A DNA stretch of 64,000 bases, taken from Urbifossiella limnaea (GTDB taxonomy: Bacteria; Planctomycetota; Planctomycetia; Gemmatales; Gemmataceae). How positions within the stretch are numbered: position 1 is the first letter of the stretch; each line of letters opens with the position of its first letter. A program made the position numbers and the translations under genes. Shown piece after piece: positions 55,479-63,682 of this stretch. The notes under the pieces were generated by a model. The model saw only the letters and a list, made by a program, of their open reading frames with translations, was not told where the DNA came from and made no database searches. Location of the stretch: the NCBI RefSeq assembly GCF_007747215.1, contig NZ_CP036273.1:5626322-5690321 (forward strand), in the 5' to 3' direction.

Positions 55479-56012
55479 CTAGAGAAGCGACGCGATCACG
55501 AACCCGCCGCCGAACGCCGCCAGCAGCAGCAGCGCCACGGCGACTACGAGAATCGCCGCCTTACGCGGGCTCACGATCCACGTCCCGTTGCCGCCGTCGA
55601 GGCTCTGCACGTCCATGCCGCTGACGGGCGTCGGGCCGCGCTTCGGCGGCGGCGGGGCGACGTCTTCGACGGGCGGCAGCTCGCGCGGCAGGCCGAGCAA
55701 CTCGTCCACGTCGCCGGTCTCGAACAGCGAGTCGCCCGGCTTCATTTGCTTCTTCGGCGCAGCCGGCTTCGGCGGCGGGGCGACCTTCACCTGCGGCCGC
55801 GGCGGCGCCACCACCGGCGACGTGGGCTCCGGGCCGGTGAGGCCGAGCAGCTCGTCGATCTCGTCGAGTTCCTTCGGCACCGGGCCGTCGCCGTTCGGGT
55901 TCGGCACGGTCACCAGCCCCGCACACTGCGGGCACGGGATGTCGGTGCCGGCCTTGCGGGTGGCGATCCCGAGGAGGCGGTTGCAGTGCGGGCAGCGGAA
56001 CCGAATCGGCAT
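55479..56012 (-). CDS. Zinc-ribbon membrane protein
   Basis: A 177-residue protein with a zinc ribbon at the N-terminus (FRCPHCNRLLGIATRKAGTDIPCPQCAG, CxxC pairs near 7-10 and 28-31), a Pro-rich linker with two short conserved blocks (ELDEIDELLGLTGPE and TGDVDELLGLPRELPP) and a C-terminal membrane helix (AAILVVAVALLLLAAFGGGFVIASLL). The linker and C-terminal anchor recall tail-anchored proteins. GGAGGG is 6 bases before the ATG. Function unknown. It ends 2 bases from the stop of the NHL gene, convergent. Confidence 0.75.
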   Translation of the reverse strand: MPIRFRCPHCNRLLGIATRKAGTDIPCPQCAGLVTVPNPNGDGPVPKELDEIDELLGLTGPEPTSPVVAPPRPQVKVAPPPKPAAPKKQMKPGDSLFETGDVDELLGLPRELPPVEDVAPPPPKRGPTPVSGMDVQSLDGGNGTWIVSPRKAAILVVAVALLLLAAFGGGFVIASLL

Positions 56013-56102
56013 CGGCGGCCCTCCGCGGGCCAGGCGGGTGACGGGGGACGCAGACAGTATAACGCAGGTCGCCGGCCGGTGTCGAATCCGTAACCCAACC
56101 GC

Positions 56103-56696
56103 ATGACCGATCCCACCTGGACGCCGCCGCCGGGCACCCGCGGCCTGATCTTCGACTGCGACGGCACGCTCGCGGACACAATGCCGGCCCACTACCGCGC
56201 CTGGACGGCGATGCTCGGCCGCCACGGCATCGCCTTCACCGAACGGCGCTTCTACGAGCTCGGCGGCGTCCCCACGGCGCAGATCATTCGCATCCTCTCC
56301 GCCGAGACCGGCGTCCCGGTCGCCGACGTGGACGTGATGGTCGTCGAGAAGGAAACCTTGTTCCTGACGCACATTCACGCGATCCAGCCGCTCGAATCCG
56401 TGGTTGCGGTCGCGGCGGCCCACCGCGGCCGGCTGCCGATGGCCGTCGCCAGCGGCGGCTACCGCGAAACCATCACGCGCACACTCGACCAGCTCGACGT
56501 CCGCGACTGGTTCGACGCGGTCGTGACGGCCGAGGACACCACCCGCCACAAGCCGGAACCGGACGTGTTCCTGGAAGCCGCCCGCCGAATCGGTGTGCCG
56601 CCCGCGGCGTGCGTCGTGTTCGAGGACACCGACATCGGCCTGGAGGCGGCCCGCCGCGCCGGCATGGCGTCGGTCGATGTGCGGCGGCCGTTCTAG
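56103..56696 (+). CDS. HAD-superfamily phosphatase (beta-PGM/YqaB-like)
   Basis: A 197-residue hydrolase. D18 is the nucleophile and D20 the acid/base (LIFDCDGTLADTMP); the cap helix follows, ASGGY gives the motif II Ser, RHKPEPDVFLEAARR has the motif III Lys and VFEDTDIGLEAARRAGM the motif IV Asp pair. The short cap and the signature are those of YqaB-type fructose-1-phosphate phosphatases and beta-phosphoglucomutase relatives. Substrate cannot be fixed. It ends 9 bases before rsmH; its stop codon is part of a TAGAAT box. Confidence 0.87.
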   Translation: MTDPTWTPPPGTRGLIFDCDGTLADTMPAHYRAWTAMLGRHGIAFTERRFYELGGVPTAQIIRILSAETGVPVADVDVMVVEKETLFLTHIHAIQPLESVVAVAAAHRGRLPMAVASGGYRETITRTLDQLDVRDWFDAVVTAEDTTRHKPEPDVFLEAARRIGVPPAACVVFEDTDIGLEAARRAGMASVDVRRPF

Positions 56697-56705
56697 AATG
56701 CCAGG

Positions 56706-57689
56706 ATGGCCGACGACCCCCCGAAGAAGAAGCGCCGGCCGTTCTGGCGGAAGCGCGTCCGCCGCAGCACCGCCGCCGGCGAGCACAAGCCCGTCCTTCT
56801 CGCCGAAGTCCTCGACGCCCTGAAGCCGCAACCGGGCCAGACCGTCGTCGATTGCACGCTCGGCTTTGCCGGGCATTCCGTCGAGTTGCTAAAGGCCGTG
56901 GGCCCGGACGGCCTCCTCGTCGCCACCGACCTCGACCCCGCGAACCTGGAACCGGCCCGCACCAAGCTGGACGCCGTCGGCGGGCTGTTCGCGCTGCACC
57001 ACACCAACTTCGCCGGCCTGTCCTACGTCCTCGGTGCGGAGGGCGTCGCCGGCGTCCACGGGCTCCTCGCCGACCTGGGCATGTCGAGCATGCAGGTGGA
57101 CGACCGCGGCCGCGGCTTCTCGTTCATGCGCGCCGGCGCGCTCGACATGCGGATGGACCCGACCCGCGGCCGCACCGCCGCCGACCTGCTGGCGACGCTG
57201 CCGGAAACCGAACTCGCCGCCGCCTTCCGCGAGTTCGGCGACGAGCCGCAGGCCGACGCCATCGCCGCGGCAATCGTGGCCCGGCGCGACACCGACCCGG
57301 TGACGACGACGCAGGCGCTGCGCGAGGTGGTGGAGGCCGCGGCGCCGGTGGTGCTGGACCGCACGCCGGGGGCGCCGCCCGAGCGGAAGCAGCGGCTCGC
57401 CCCGGTCACGCGAGTGTTCCAGGCGTTGCGCATCCGCGTCAACCGCGAGCTCGACAACCTCCGCCAATTGCTCCGCGTCCTGCCCGACGTGCTCGCCCCG
57501 GGCGGCACCGCGGCGATCATCAGCTTCCACAGCGGCGAGGACCGGCTCGTGAAGGCGGCCTTCCGCGCCGGGCTCCGCGCCGGCGTGTACGCCGCGGTGT
57601 CGGACGACCCCACCCGGCCGACGTTCGACGAGCGGAAGGCGAACCCGCGGTCGCGGTCGGCGAAGCTCCGGTGGGCGCGGCGGGCGTAA
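56706..57689 (+). CDS. rsmH: 16S rRNA (cytosine-1402 N4) methyltransferase
   Basis: A 327-residue SAM enzyme. After a basic N-terminus (KKKRRPFWRKRVRR), HKPVLLAEVLDALKPQPGQTVVDCTLGFAGHS is the SAM-binding start, followed by LADLGMSSMQVDDRGRGFSFMRAGALDMRMDP, the strongest RsmH signature, and IISFHSGEDRLVK near the end. The normal SxQLD motif is SSMQVDD here, a mild variant. In most bacteria rsmH is the mraW gene of the dcw cluster; here ftsL, pbp and mur genes are absent. TAGAAT at 56694-56699 puts the transcript start at about the ATG itself. Confidence 0.95.
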   Translation: MADDPPKKKRRPFWRKRVRRSTAAGEHKPVLLAEVLDALKPQPGQTVVDCTLGFAGHSVELLKAVGPDGLLVATDLDPANLEPARTKLDAVGGLFALHHTNFAGLSYVLGAEGVAGVHGLLADLGMSSMQVDDRGRGFSFMRAGALDMRMDPTRGRTAADLLATLPETELAAAFREFGDEPQADAIAAAIVARRDTDPVTTTQALREVVEAAAPVVLDRTPGAPPERKQRLAPVTRVFQALRIRVNRELDNLRQLLRVLPDVLAPGGTAAIISFHSGEDRLVKAAFRAGLRAGVYAAVSDDPTRPTFDERKANPRSRSAKLRWARRA

Positions 57690-57698
57690 ACTACCGTC

Positions 57699-59423
57699 AT
57701 GCACCCCGCCGACCACGACGAGCGCCTCGCCGCCCTGATCGAGCAGCTGACCGCCGAGCAGAAGGCCGGCCGTCGCGCAGACATCACCGCCGCAGCAGCC
57801 GCGAACCCCGATCTGGCGGCGGAGCTGACCGACCTGTGGGCCGTCGCCCAGTTCGCGGCCCTCGCCGTCCCTACCCCCACCGTCGCCTACGACCCGCGCC
57901 CGACGACACCGGCTGCCGCCGCGCCCGCCGCGCCGCCGCGGGCGTTCGGCGACTTCGAGATCGTCGGCGAGCTGGGCCGCGGCGGCATGGGCGTCGTGTA
58001 CAAGGCCCGGCAGAAAAGCCTCGACCGCACGGTCGCCTTGAAGATGATCCGCGAGGCGCACCTGGCGAGCCCCGACGACGCGGCCCGGTTCCGCACCGAG
58101 GCCGCGGCGACGGCCCGGCTGAAGCACCCGAACATCGTGACCGTGTACGAGGTGGGCACGGTCGGCGGACAGGCGTACCTGTGCATGGAGTACGTTGATG
58201 GCCCGACGCTCGCCCAACGGGTCGCGGCCGACGGCCCGCTGCCGCCGCGCGAGGCGGCCCGGCTCGTGGCCGTCATCGCGCGGGCCGTCCAGCAGGCGCA
58301 CGCGGAAGGCATCCTGCACCGCGACCTGAAGCCGTCCAACATCCTCCTCGGTAACGCGGAATGCGGAATGCGGAATGCGGAATTCCCGTCCCCGGCTCCC
58401 GGCTCGGATTCCGCATTCCGCAATCCGCAATCCGCACTCAAGGTGAGTGACTTCGGCCTCGCCAAGCGGCTCGACAGCGGCGGCACGCTGACCCGCACCG
58501 GGGCCGTCGTCGGCACGCCGGCGTACATGAGCCCCGAGCAGGCCGGCGGCCGCAAAGACCTGACCGCCACCGCCGACGTGTACTCGCTCGGCGCCATCCT
58601 CTACGAACTCCTCACCGGCCGGCCGCCGTTCCAGGCCGCGCACCCCGTCGACACGCTGTTGCTCGTGCTGGAACAGGAGCCGGTGCCGCCGCGCGACCTG
58701 AACCCGACCGTGGACCGCGAGCTGGAACTTGTCTGCCTCAAGTGCCTCCAGAAGCCGCCGGAGTTGCGCTACCCGTCGGCCGGGCTGCTCGCCGCCGACC
58801 TGGAAGCCTATGCGGCCGGTGAACCGATCGCGGCGCAGCCGAGCGGGCTGCGGTTCCTGCTGGCGCGCGTGTTCCGCGAGACGCACCACGCCGAGGTGCT
58901 GGAGAACTGGGGCAAGCTGTGGATGTGGCACAGCCTCATGATCTTCCTGCTGTGCCTCGCCACGCAGGCGATGGCGTGGGCGAGTGTCGGCGACCACGTG
59001 TACTACCTGGCCCTGTGGTCGGTCGGGCTGGTGACGTGGGGGGCGATCTTCTGGCAGCTGCGGCGCCGCGCCGGGCCGGTGCTGTTCGTGGAGCGGCAGA
59101 TCGCGCACGCCTGGGCGGCGGGCGTGAGCGCGAGCATCATCATGTTCGGCATCGAGTGGATCATCCCGCTGCCGGCGCTGTCGCTGTCGCCGGCGGTGGC
59201 GGTCGCGGCCGGGATGGTGTGCCTGTTCCAGGCCGGCATTCTGTCGGGGAAGTTCTACCTGTGGGCGGCGCTGAACTTCGCCGCCGCGCTGGTCATGCCG
59301 CTGATCCCGGGAGCGAGCGTCCTCCTGTTCGGCGTGGTGTCGGCGCTGTCGTTCTTCATCCCGGGCCGGGCTTACCACCGGCAGCGCGTGCTGGCGGACG
59401 CCCGCCGCGCTCGTACCGCTTGA
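57699..59423 (+). CDS. Ser/Thr kinase with palindrome insert and multi-helix C-terminus
   Basis: A 574-residue membrane kinase. Kinase domain about 86-345: LGRGGMGVVYKA, K115 (VALKMI), HRD D209 (HRDLKPSNILL), DFG D251 (KVSDFGLAKR), GTPAYMSPEQAGG and DVYSLGAILYELLTGRPPF. Residues 219-247 (NAECGMRNAEF...AFRNPQSAL) are palindrome-encoded and sit between the catalytic loop and DFG, where other kinases have a short turn. The C-terminus has about six membrane helices (from LMIFLLCLATQAMAWAS to LLFGVVSALSFFIPG). The kinase starts 9 bases after rsmH. Confidence 0.92.
   Translation: MHPADHDERLAALIEQLTAEQKAGRRADITAAAAANPDLAAELTDLWAVAQFAALAVPTPTVAYDPRPTTPAAAAPAAPPRAFGDFEIVGELGRGGMGVVYKARQKSLDRTVALKMIREAHLASPDDAARFRTEAAATARLKHPNIVTVYEVGTVGGQAYLCMEYVDGPTLAQRVAADGPLPPREAARLVAVIARAVQQAHAEGILHRDLKPSNILLGNAECGMRNAEFPSPAPGSDSAFRNPQSALKVSDFGLAKRLDSGGTLTRTGAVVGTPAYMSPEQAGGRKDLTATADVYSLGAILYELLTGRPPFQAAHPVDTLLLVLEQEPVPPRDLNPTVDRELELVCLKCLQKPPELRYPSAGLLAADLEAYAAGEPIAAQPSGLRFLLARVFRETHHAEVLENWGKLWMWHSLMIFLLCLATQAMAWASVGDHVYYLALWSVGLVTWGAIFWQLRRRAGPVLFVERQIAHAWAAGVSASIIMFGIEWIIPLPALSLSPAVAVAAGMVCLFQAGILSGKFYLWAALNFAAALVMPLIPGASVLLFGVVSALSFFIPGRAYHRQRVLADARRARTA
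58356..58435. repeat. Tandem-heptamer palindrome in frame in a kinase domain
   Basis: Left arm: GCGGAAT repeated three times and GCGGAATTCC; right arm: GGATTCCGCATTCCGCAATC and CGCAATCCGC, about 30 paired bases. The unit is 7 bp, the reading frame is preserved. Confidence 0.9.
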
Positions 59424-59427
59424 GATC

Positions 59428-60339
59428 ATGATGACACGGATTCGTCGCTGGGCCGTCCGCCTCGTCCTTGCCGCGGGCGCGCTCGTGTTGCTCGTCGGCG
59501 GGCTGGTCGCGCTGAACGGCCTCGTCCTCGCCGACCGGCAGGCGCCGCGGATGCGCCACTACGCCGACGTGGCAGTCACCCCGTCGGCGTCCGCGCCGGG
59601 GGAGTTGACGGTCGTGGCGTACAACGTGGCGAAGGGCTTCGCGCATCGCGGCGGGCTGCGGTTCGACAGCCGCACCGCCGTCGAGGCGCGCGTCTCGAAG
59701 ATGGCCGCGGTCGTGCGGGCCGAGAAGCCCGATCTGCTGTTCCTGTCCGAGGCGCTGACCGAGCTGGCGCCGTGCCCGGTGGATCAGGTCGAGCGGTTCG
59801 CGCGGGAGTGCGGGCTGCCGCACGTCGCCACCGGCGAGAACTACAACCTCGGCGTCCCCGGCCTCCGCGTCGTCGGCGGCAACGCCATCCTGTCGCGGCT
59901 GCCGCTGACACCGGTCGCGAACATCGACCTGGCCGGGCGCCAGCCCTTTTGGGTGACGAAGAACAACCGCCGCGCCCTGTTCGCGTCGGCCGAGATCGGC
60001 GGGAAGCCGGTGCTGCTCGGGGCGCTGCACAACGACTCGTTCGACATGCGGAACAACGCCGCGCAGGCGCGGCAGTTATTGGAGTTCATCGGCGACCGGT
60101 CCTGCGTGCTGGCGGGTGACTTCAACAACCGGCCGGGCGAAGAGTCGATCCGCCTGGTCCGCGACAGCGGCCGGTTCAGCGGCGCATTCGACGGCCCGCC
60201 GACGTACTTCGAGGGGAAGCGGGCCGAGCGGCTCGACTACGTTTTCGCCCCCGCCGCGTGGGAGCTGCTTGAATCCCGTGTCGTCCCCGATGACACATCG
60301 GACCACCGCCCGCTGGTGTGCCGCTTCCGGGTCCGGTGA
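59428..60339 (+). CDS. Membrane-anchored endonuclease/exonuclease/phosphatase-fold protein
   Basis: A 303-residue protein with an N-terminal anchor or signal (RWAVRLVLAAGALVLLVGGLVAL). EEP-fold motifs: LTVVAYNVAKGF, PDLLFLSEALTE, GNAILSRLPLTPV, HNDSFDMRNNAAQARQLLEF, VLAGDFNNRPGEE and TSDHRPLVCRFRV, with the catalytic Asn, Glu, Asp and His. Substrates in this fold range from DNA to phospholipids and inositol phosphates; the anchored form suggests an extracytoplasmic phosphodiesterase. It starts 4 bases after the kinase stop, and both may be one transcript. Confidence 0.88.
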   Translation: MMTRIRRWAVRLVLAAGALVLLVGGLVALNGLVLADRQAPRMRHYADVAVTPSASAPGELTVVAYNVAKGFAHRGGLRFDSRTAVEARVSKMAAVVRAEKPDLLFLSEALTELAPCPVDQVERFARECGLPHVATGENYNLGVPGLRVVGGNAILSRLPLTPVANIDLAGRQPFWVTKNNRRALFASAEIGGKPVLLGALHNDSFDMRNNAAQARQLLEFIGDRSCVLAGDFNNRPGEESIRLVRDSGRFSGAFDGPPTYFEGKRAERLDYVFAPAAWELLESRVVPDDTSDHRPLVCRFRVR

Positions 60340-60343
60340 CACC

Positions 60344-60895
60344 TCACCCCGCCGAGGGCAGCCCCGGCAGGCCGTCGATACTGGTGCGGTTCTTCTTCGC
60401 CCGGTAGTCGCTCAACGCCTCGGGGCTCTTCTTCTCGCACCACTCGGTCAGCTGCGGGCGGTCGCCGGCGTACTCGTAGCGCGGCACCGCGTAGCCGCAC
60501 GAGATGGCGATCCGCTCCACCTCCAGCACCACCACCGACCGCACCCCCGGCAGCTCGGGGAAGTGCGGCGCGAGTTCCGCCCACGCGGCGTCGGTCGGCT
60601 CCACGGCGCGGCCGCGGCCGTACAGCCGGAGGATGCGCGGCCGGCCCTCGAATGCACAGAACATCACCGTCAGCCGGCCGTTCTCCCGGAGGTGGGCGAT
60701 CGTTTCGACACCGCTGCCGGTCAGGTCGAGGTACGCCACCGTCGTCGGGCCGAGCACGCGGAACGTGTCCAGCCCCTTCGGCGACAGGTTGACGTGGCCG
60801 TCGGCCGCCAGCGGGGCCGTCGCCACGAAGAACACGTGCTGCCGCGAAATGAACCGCCTCAGGTCGTCGTCGAGCCCCTCAAATACCTTCCCCAC
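60344..60895 (-). CDS. Pyridoxamine 5'-phosphate oxidase-fold protein
   Basis: A 183-residue flavin-binding split-barrel protein. FISRQHVFFVATAPLAADGHVNLSPKGLDTFRVLGPTTVAYLDLTGSGVETIAHLRENGRLTVMFCAFEGRPRILRLYGRG is cited here by its ends; it is the core of the family. A GTG at 60895 is preferred because AAGGGGG precedes it by about 4 bases and the family begins VGKVFEGLDDDL; a further GTG lies at 60910. Cofactor may be FMN or F420; substrate unknown. It converges on the EEP gene by 4 bases. Confidence 0.83.
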   Translation of the reverse strand: MGKVFEGLDDDLRRFISRQHVFFVATAPLAADGHVNLSPKGLDTFRVLGPTTVAYLDLTGSGVETIAHLRENGRLTVMFCAFEGRPRILRLYGRGRAVEPTDAAWAELAPHFPELPGVRSVVVLEVERIAISCGYAVPRYEYAGDRPQLTEWCEKKSPEALSDYRAKKNRTSIDGLPGLPSAG

Positions 60896-61009
60896 GCGGC
60901 CCCCTTTCACGCCCCAAAGCACAATGAAATTCACGCAAGTCGGCCGGCCGGCGGCGTTGCAACGGCGGAAGGGACGGACGAAACAACGAACCCCGCGAGG
61001 AGCCGAGTC

Positions 61010-61294
61010 ATGTTCCGCAAGCTGATCCTGGCCGCCGTCGTCACCACCGCCACGGCCGCCGCCGCCGACGCCCAGCCGCTCCCCTACGGCCCCTACGGCC
61101 CCGGCCGGCACGAGCCCCACGGCCCCCGCTACCCGCAGCGCGACCGCCACGACTACGAGGTGCTGGTCCGCCACCACGGCCACTGGGACCGCTACCGCGT
61201 GTTCGACGACCTGTACGAGGCGCGCCGGGCGGTGTACTGGCTCGAACGCACCGGCCGCGACGCCCGCATCGAGGTCGTTCACCGGCACTGGTGA
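61010..61294 (+). CDS. Small exported His/Arg/Tyr-rich protein
   Basis: A 94-residue protein. GCGAGGAGCC lies before the ATG (GAGGAG 6 bases upstream). Signal peptide at about 1-21 (MFRKLILAAVVTTATAAAADA), then a Pro/Tyr/Gly-rich linker (YGPYGPGRHEPHGPRYP) and a folded end (DYEVLVRHHGHWDRYRVFDDLYEARRAVYWLERTGRDARIEVVHRHW). His and Arg are frequent. Family unknown; short basic exported proteins of this kind recur in Gemmataceae as I recall. It is 114 bases divergent from the flavin protein. Confidence 0.65.
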   Translation: MFRKLILAAVVTTATAAAADAQPLPYGPYGPGRHEPHGPRYPQRDRHDYEVLVRHHGHWDRYRVFDDLYEARRAVYWLERTGRDARIEVVHRHW

Positions 61295-61368
61295 GGGCTC
61301 GAACCCCGCGGCCCGAGTCGTATTCTAACCCGGTTCGCCCTCTCCGTTCGTGGTCGCCGGGGGTTCAG

Positions 61369-62652
61369 ATGGCCGAGATTCGTGGGTTCCGCGGGTTCCG
61401 CTACGACCTGGGCACGGTCGGGTCGCTCTCCGACGTGGTGGCCCCGCCCTACGACGTGATCGGCCCGGAGCTGCAACAGAAGCTCTACGACCTGAGCCCG
61501 CACAACGCCATCCGCCTGGAACTGACGAAGGACGAGCCCGGCGACGACGAGAGCGAGAACAAGTACACCCGCGCCGGCCAGACGCTCCGCAACTGGATCG
61601 CCGAGGACGCCCTGCGGCAGGACACGGCCCGGTCGCTGTACGTGTACGAGCAGGAGTTCGAGGCCGAGGGGAAGACGTACACCCGCCGCGGCTTCTTCGC
61701 CCGCGTCCGCCTCGAACCGTTCGGCACGGGTCGCATCTTCCCGCACGAACAGACGATGAGCGGCCCGAAGGCCGACCGGCTGAAGCTGTACCAGGCGACG
61801 GGGTTCAACCTGTCGCCGGTGTTCGGCCTGTACCCCGACCCGGAGATCGAAGTCTTCCGGGTGCTGGAGCCGTTCACGCGGAAGGGGCCGCCGCTGGTGG
61901 CGAAGGACCACCTGGGCGTGACGAGCCGGCTGTGGGTGATTACCGACACGCAGGCGATCAGCGCCGTCATCGGCCTGATGGGGCCGAAGCCGGTGTTCAT
62001 CGCCGACGGCCACCACCGCTACGAGACGGGCCTGAAGTACGCCGAGGAGCAGGGCGCGACCGACCCCGAGGCGCCGGCGAACTACTGCCTGATGATGCTG
62101 GTGAGCATGGGCGACCCCGGCCTCATCATCCTGCCGACGCACCGGCTCGTGAGCGGGCTTCCCGCGGTCACGGCGGCGCAGGTGGAGGCTGCGCTGGGCG
62201 AGCACTTCGAGGTAGTCGGCCGGTTCGACAACGCCGAGGAGTGCTGGGAGCACCTGGAGATGGACGGCGGCCAGGACGTACTCGGGTTCGGGACCGTGGC
62301 CGACGGGAAGTGGTTCGCCGCGAAGCTGCGCGACCCCGCGGTGATGGCCGGGCTGGCGCCGGAGCAGTCGGCCGAGTGGCAGGGGCTCGGCGTCAGCATC
62401 CTGCACAAGCTGGTGCTGGAGAAGCAACTCGCGGCGCTCGGCACGCCGTCGCTGACGTTCGTCCACCTCGTGAAGGAGGTGACGGACGCGGTCGCGGCAA
62501 AGGCGTGTCAGCTGGCCGTGCTGGTGCCGCCGGCGACCATGGAACACGTCGAGGAGATCGCCGGTAACCGCGAGAAGATGCCGCAGAAGTCGACGTACTT
62601 CTACCCGAAGCTGCTGACGGGGCTCGTGTTCAATTCGCTGAAGAAGGACTGA
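61369..62652 (+). CDS. DUF1015 family protein
   Basis: A 427-residue cytoplasmic protein of DUF1015. It begins EIRGFRGFRYDLGTVGSLSDVVAPPYDVIGPELQQKLYDLSPHNAIRLELTK, then GRIFPHEQTMSGPKADRLKLYQATGFNLSPVFGLYPD and FIADGHHRYETGLKY, all characteristic. DUF1015 proteins are conserved in many phyla and have been proposed to act on amino acid or cofactor biosynthesis, but no activity is established. GGGGG is 8 bases before the ATG. It ends at a hairpin shared with the convergent hpnC. Confidence 0.9.
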   Translation: MAEIRGFRGFRYDLGTVGSLSDVVAPPYDVIGPELQQKLYDLSPHNAIRLELTKDEPGDDESENKYTRAGQTLRNWIAEDALRQDTARSLYVYEQEFEAEGKTYTRRGFFARVRLEPFGTGRIFPHEQTMSGPKADRLKLYQATGFNLSPVFGLYPDPEIEVFRVLEPFTRKGPPLVAKDHLGVTSRLWVITDTQAISAVIGLMGPKPVFIADGHHRYETGLKYAEEQGATDPEAPANYCLMMLVSMGDPGLIILPTHRLVSGLPAVTAAQVEAALGEHFEVVGRFDNAEECWEHLEMDGGQDVLGFGTVADGKWFAAKLRDPAVMAGLAPEQSAEWQGLGVSILHKLVLEKQLAALGTPSLTFVHLVKEVTDAVAAKACQLAVLVPPATMEHVEEIAGNREKMPQKSTYFYPKLLTGLVFNSLKKD

Positions 62653-62659
62653 TAGGATT

Positions 62660-62707
62660 CGCCGCTAGCGGCTTCGCGGCGTGGGCGCCGCCAAGCCGCA
62701 AGCGGCG
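62660..62707. terminator. Bidirectional hairpin between convergent genes
   Basis: CGCCGCTAGCGGCTTCGCGG and its partner CGCCAAGCCGCAAGCGGCG form a 22-bp stem with two mismatches and a 4-base loop. It lies between the DUF1015 stop and the end of hpnC, and would stop both transcripts. It lacks a T-run. Confidence 0.65.
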
Positions 62708-62710
62708 GAA

Positions 62711-63682
62711 CTATGACACCCACCACCGCCACGCGGCGCCCAGTAACAACTTCACCTTCTCGCCCTTCCCCACCTCGGGCCGCCGCGCCCACACGTCGTA
62801 CCCCTGCCGCTCGACGGCCCGCAGGATCGCCCGGCCGCCGGCGATGAACAGGTCGATGTCCACCCGCGCCTCGCGCGGCAGCAGCGGCAGCAGCTTCGCG
62901 CCGCGGTCGAAGTAGCCGCGGGCGCGCTCGACCTCGAAGCGCATCAGATCGCGGAACGCCGGCGTACACCGCCTGGCATCCAACTCGTCGTCGGCGTACC
63001 CGAGGCGGGCGCGGTCCTCGGCCGGCAGGTAGACGCGACCGATGGCGAAGTCGCGGGCCACGTCCTGCCAGAAGTTGGCGAGCTGCAGGCCGGTACACAC
63101 CTCGTCGGACAGCGCCGCCCGCTCGGGACTGAAGCAGCCGAACAGGTACAGCACCAGCCGGCCGACGGGGTCGGCGGAGCGGCGGCAGTAGTCACGCAGT
63201 TGCGCGAAGGTGTCGTACCGCTTGATGATCTGGTCCTGCTCGAAGGCAGAGAGCAAATCCAGGAACGGCTCCGCGGGGATGTCGAAGCGGCGGATGGTTT
63301 CGCGGAGAGCGACCATCACGGGGTGCGTGGGCGTGCCACGATAGCAGGTGAGGAGTTCGCAGCGCCACCACGCGAGGAGGTCGAGCGCGACCTGGCCGCC
63401 GCTGGTTTCGTCGGCGAGATCGTCGGACCAGCGGCAGTAGGCGTAGACGGCGTGGAAGTGCCGCACGAGCCGCCGCGGCAGCAGCGCCGACACGACGGTG
63501 AAGTTCTCGTAGTGCGACCGGGCGACGTGAGCGCAGTAGGCGCGGGCCTGCGCCAAAGTCGGCGAGCGGCCCGCGCCAGCGGGCTGTTTCTGAGCGCCGC
63601 TGTCGCTCTCAGGAACAGCCCGCTGACGCGGGCCGCTCGCCGGCCCCCACCGCGCCAGCTCCCGCGCGAAGTCCCAGCTCAC
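62711..63682 (-). CDS. hpnC: Squalene/phytoene synthase family (HpnC-like)
   Basis: A 323-residue prenyltransferase-type enzyme. The first Asp-rich motif is DDLADE (87-92, after YAYCRWS) and the second is QDVARDFAIGRVYLP near 196-210, with ARHHYENF-like SHYENFTVVSALLPR before them; this arrangement points to HpnC, which with HpnD and HpnE makes squalene for hopanoids. HpnD-like or phytoene synthase activity is the alternative. Residues about 15-41 are encoded by a palindrome. The GTG start (VSWDFARELARWG) overlaps the preceding stop in GTGA. Confidence 0.85.
   Translation of the reverse strand: MSWDFARELARWGPASGPRQRAVPESDSGAQKQPAGAGRSPTLAQARAYCAHVARSHYENFTVVSALLPRRLVRHFHAVYAYCRWSDDLADETSGGQVALDLLAWWRCELLTCYRGTPTHPVMVALRETIRRFDIPAEPFLDLLSAFEQDQIIKRYDTFAQLRDYCRRSADPVGRLVLYLFGCFSPERAALSDEVCTGLQLANFWQDVARDFAIGRVYLPAEDRARLGYADDELDARRCTPAFRDLMRFEVERARGYFDRGAKLLPLLPREARVDIDLFIAGGRAILRAVERQGYDVWARRPEVGKGEKVKLLLGAAWRWWVS
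63561..63641. repeat. Palindrome, GGCGAGCGGC family, copy 4, in frame in hpnC
   Basis: GGCGAGCGGCCCGCGCCAGC... on the left and its reverse complement on the right, 32 of 34 positions pairing; loop of about 14 bases. It is read in frame, adding GPRQRAVPESDSGAQKQPAG to the N-terminal region. Confidence 0.92.
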
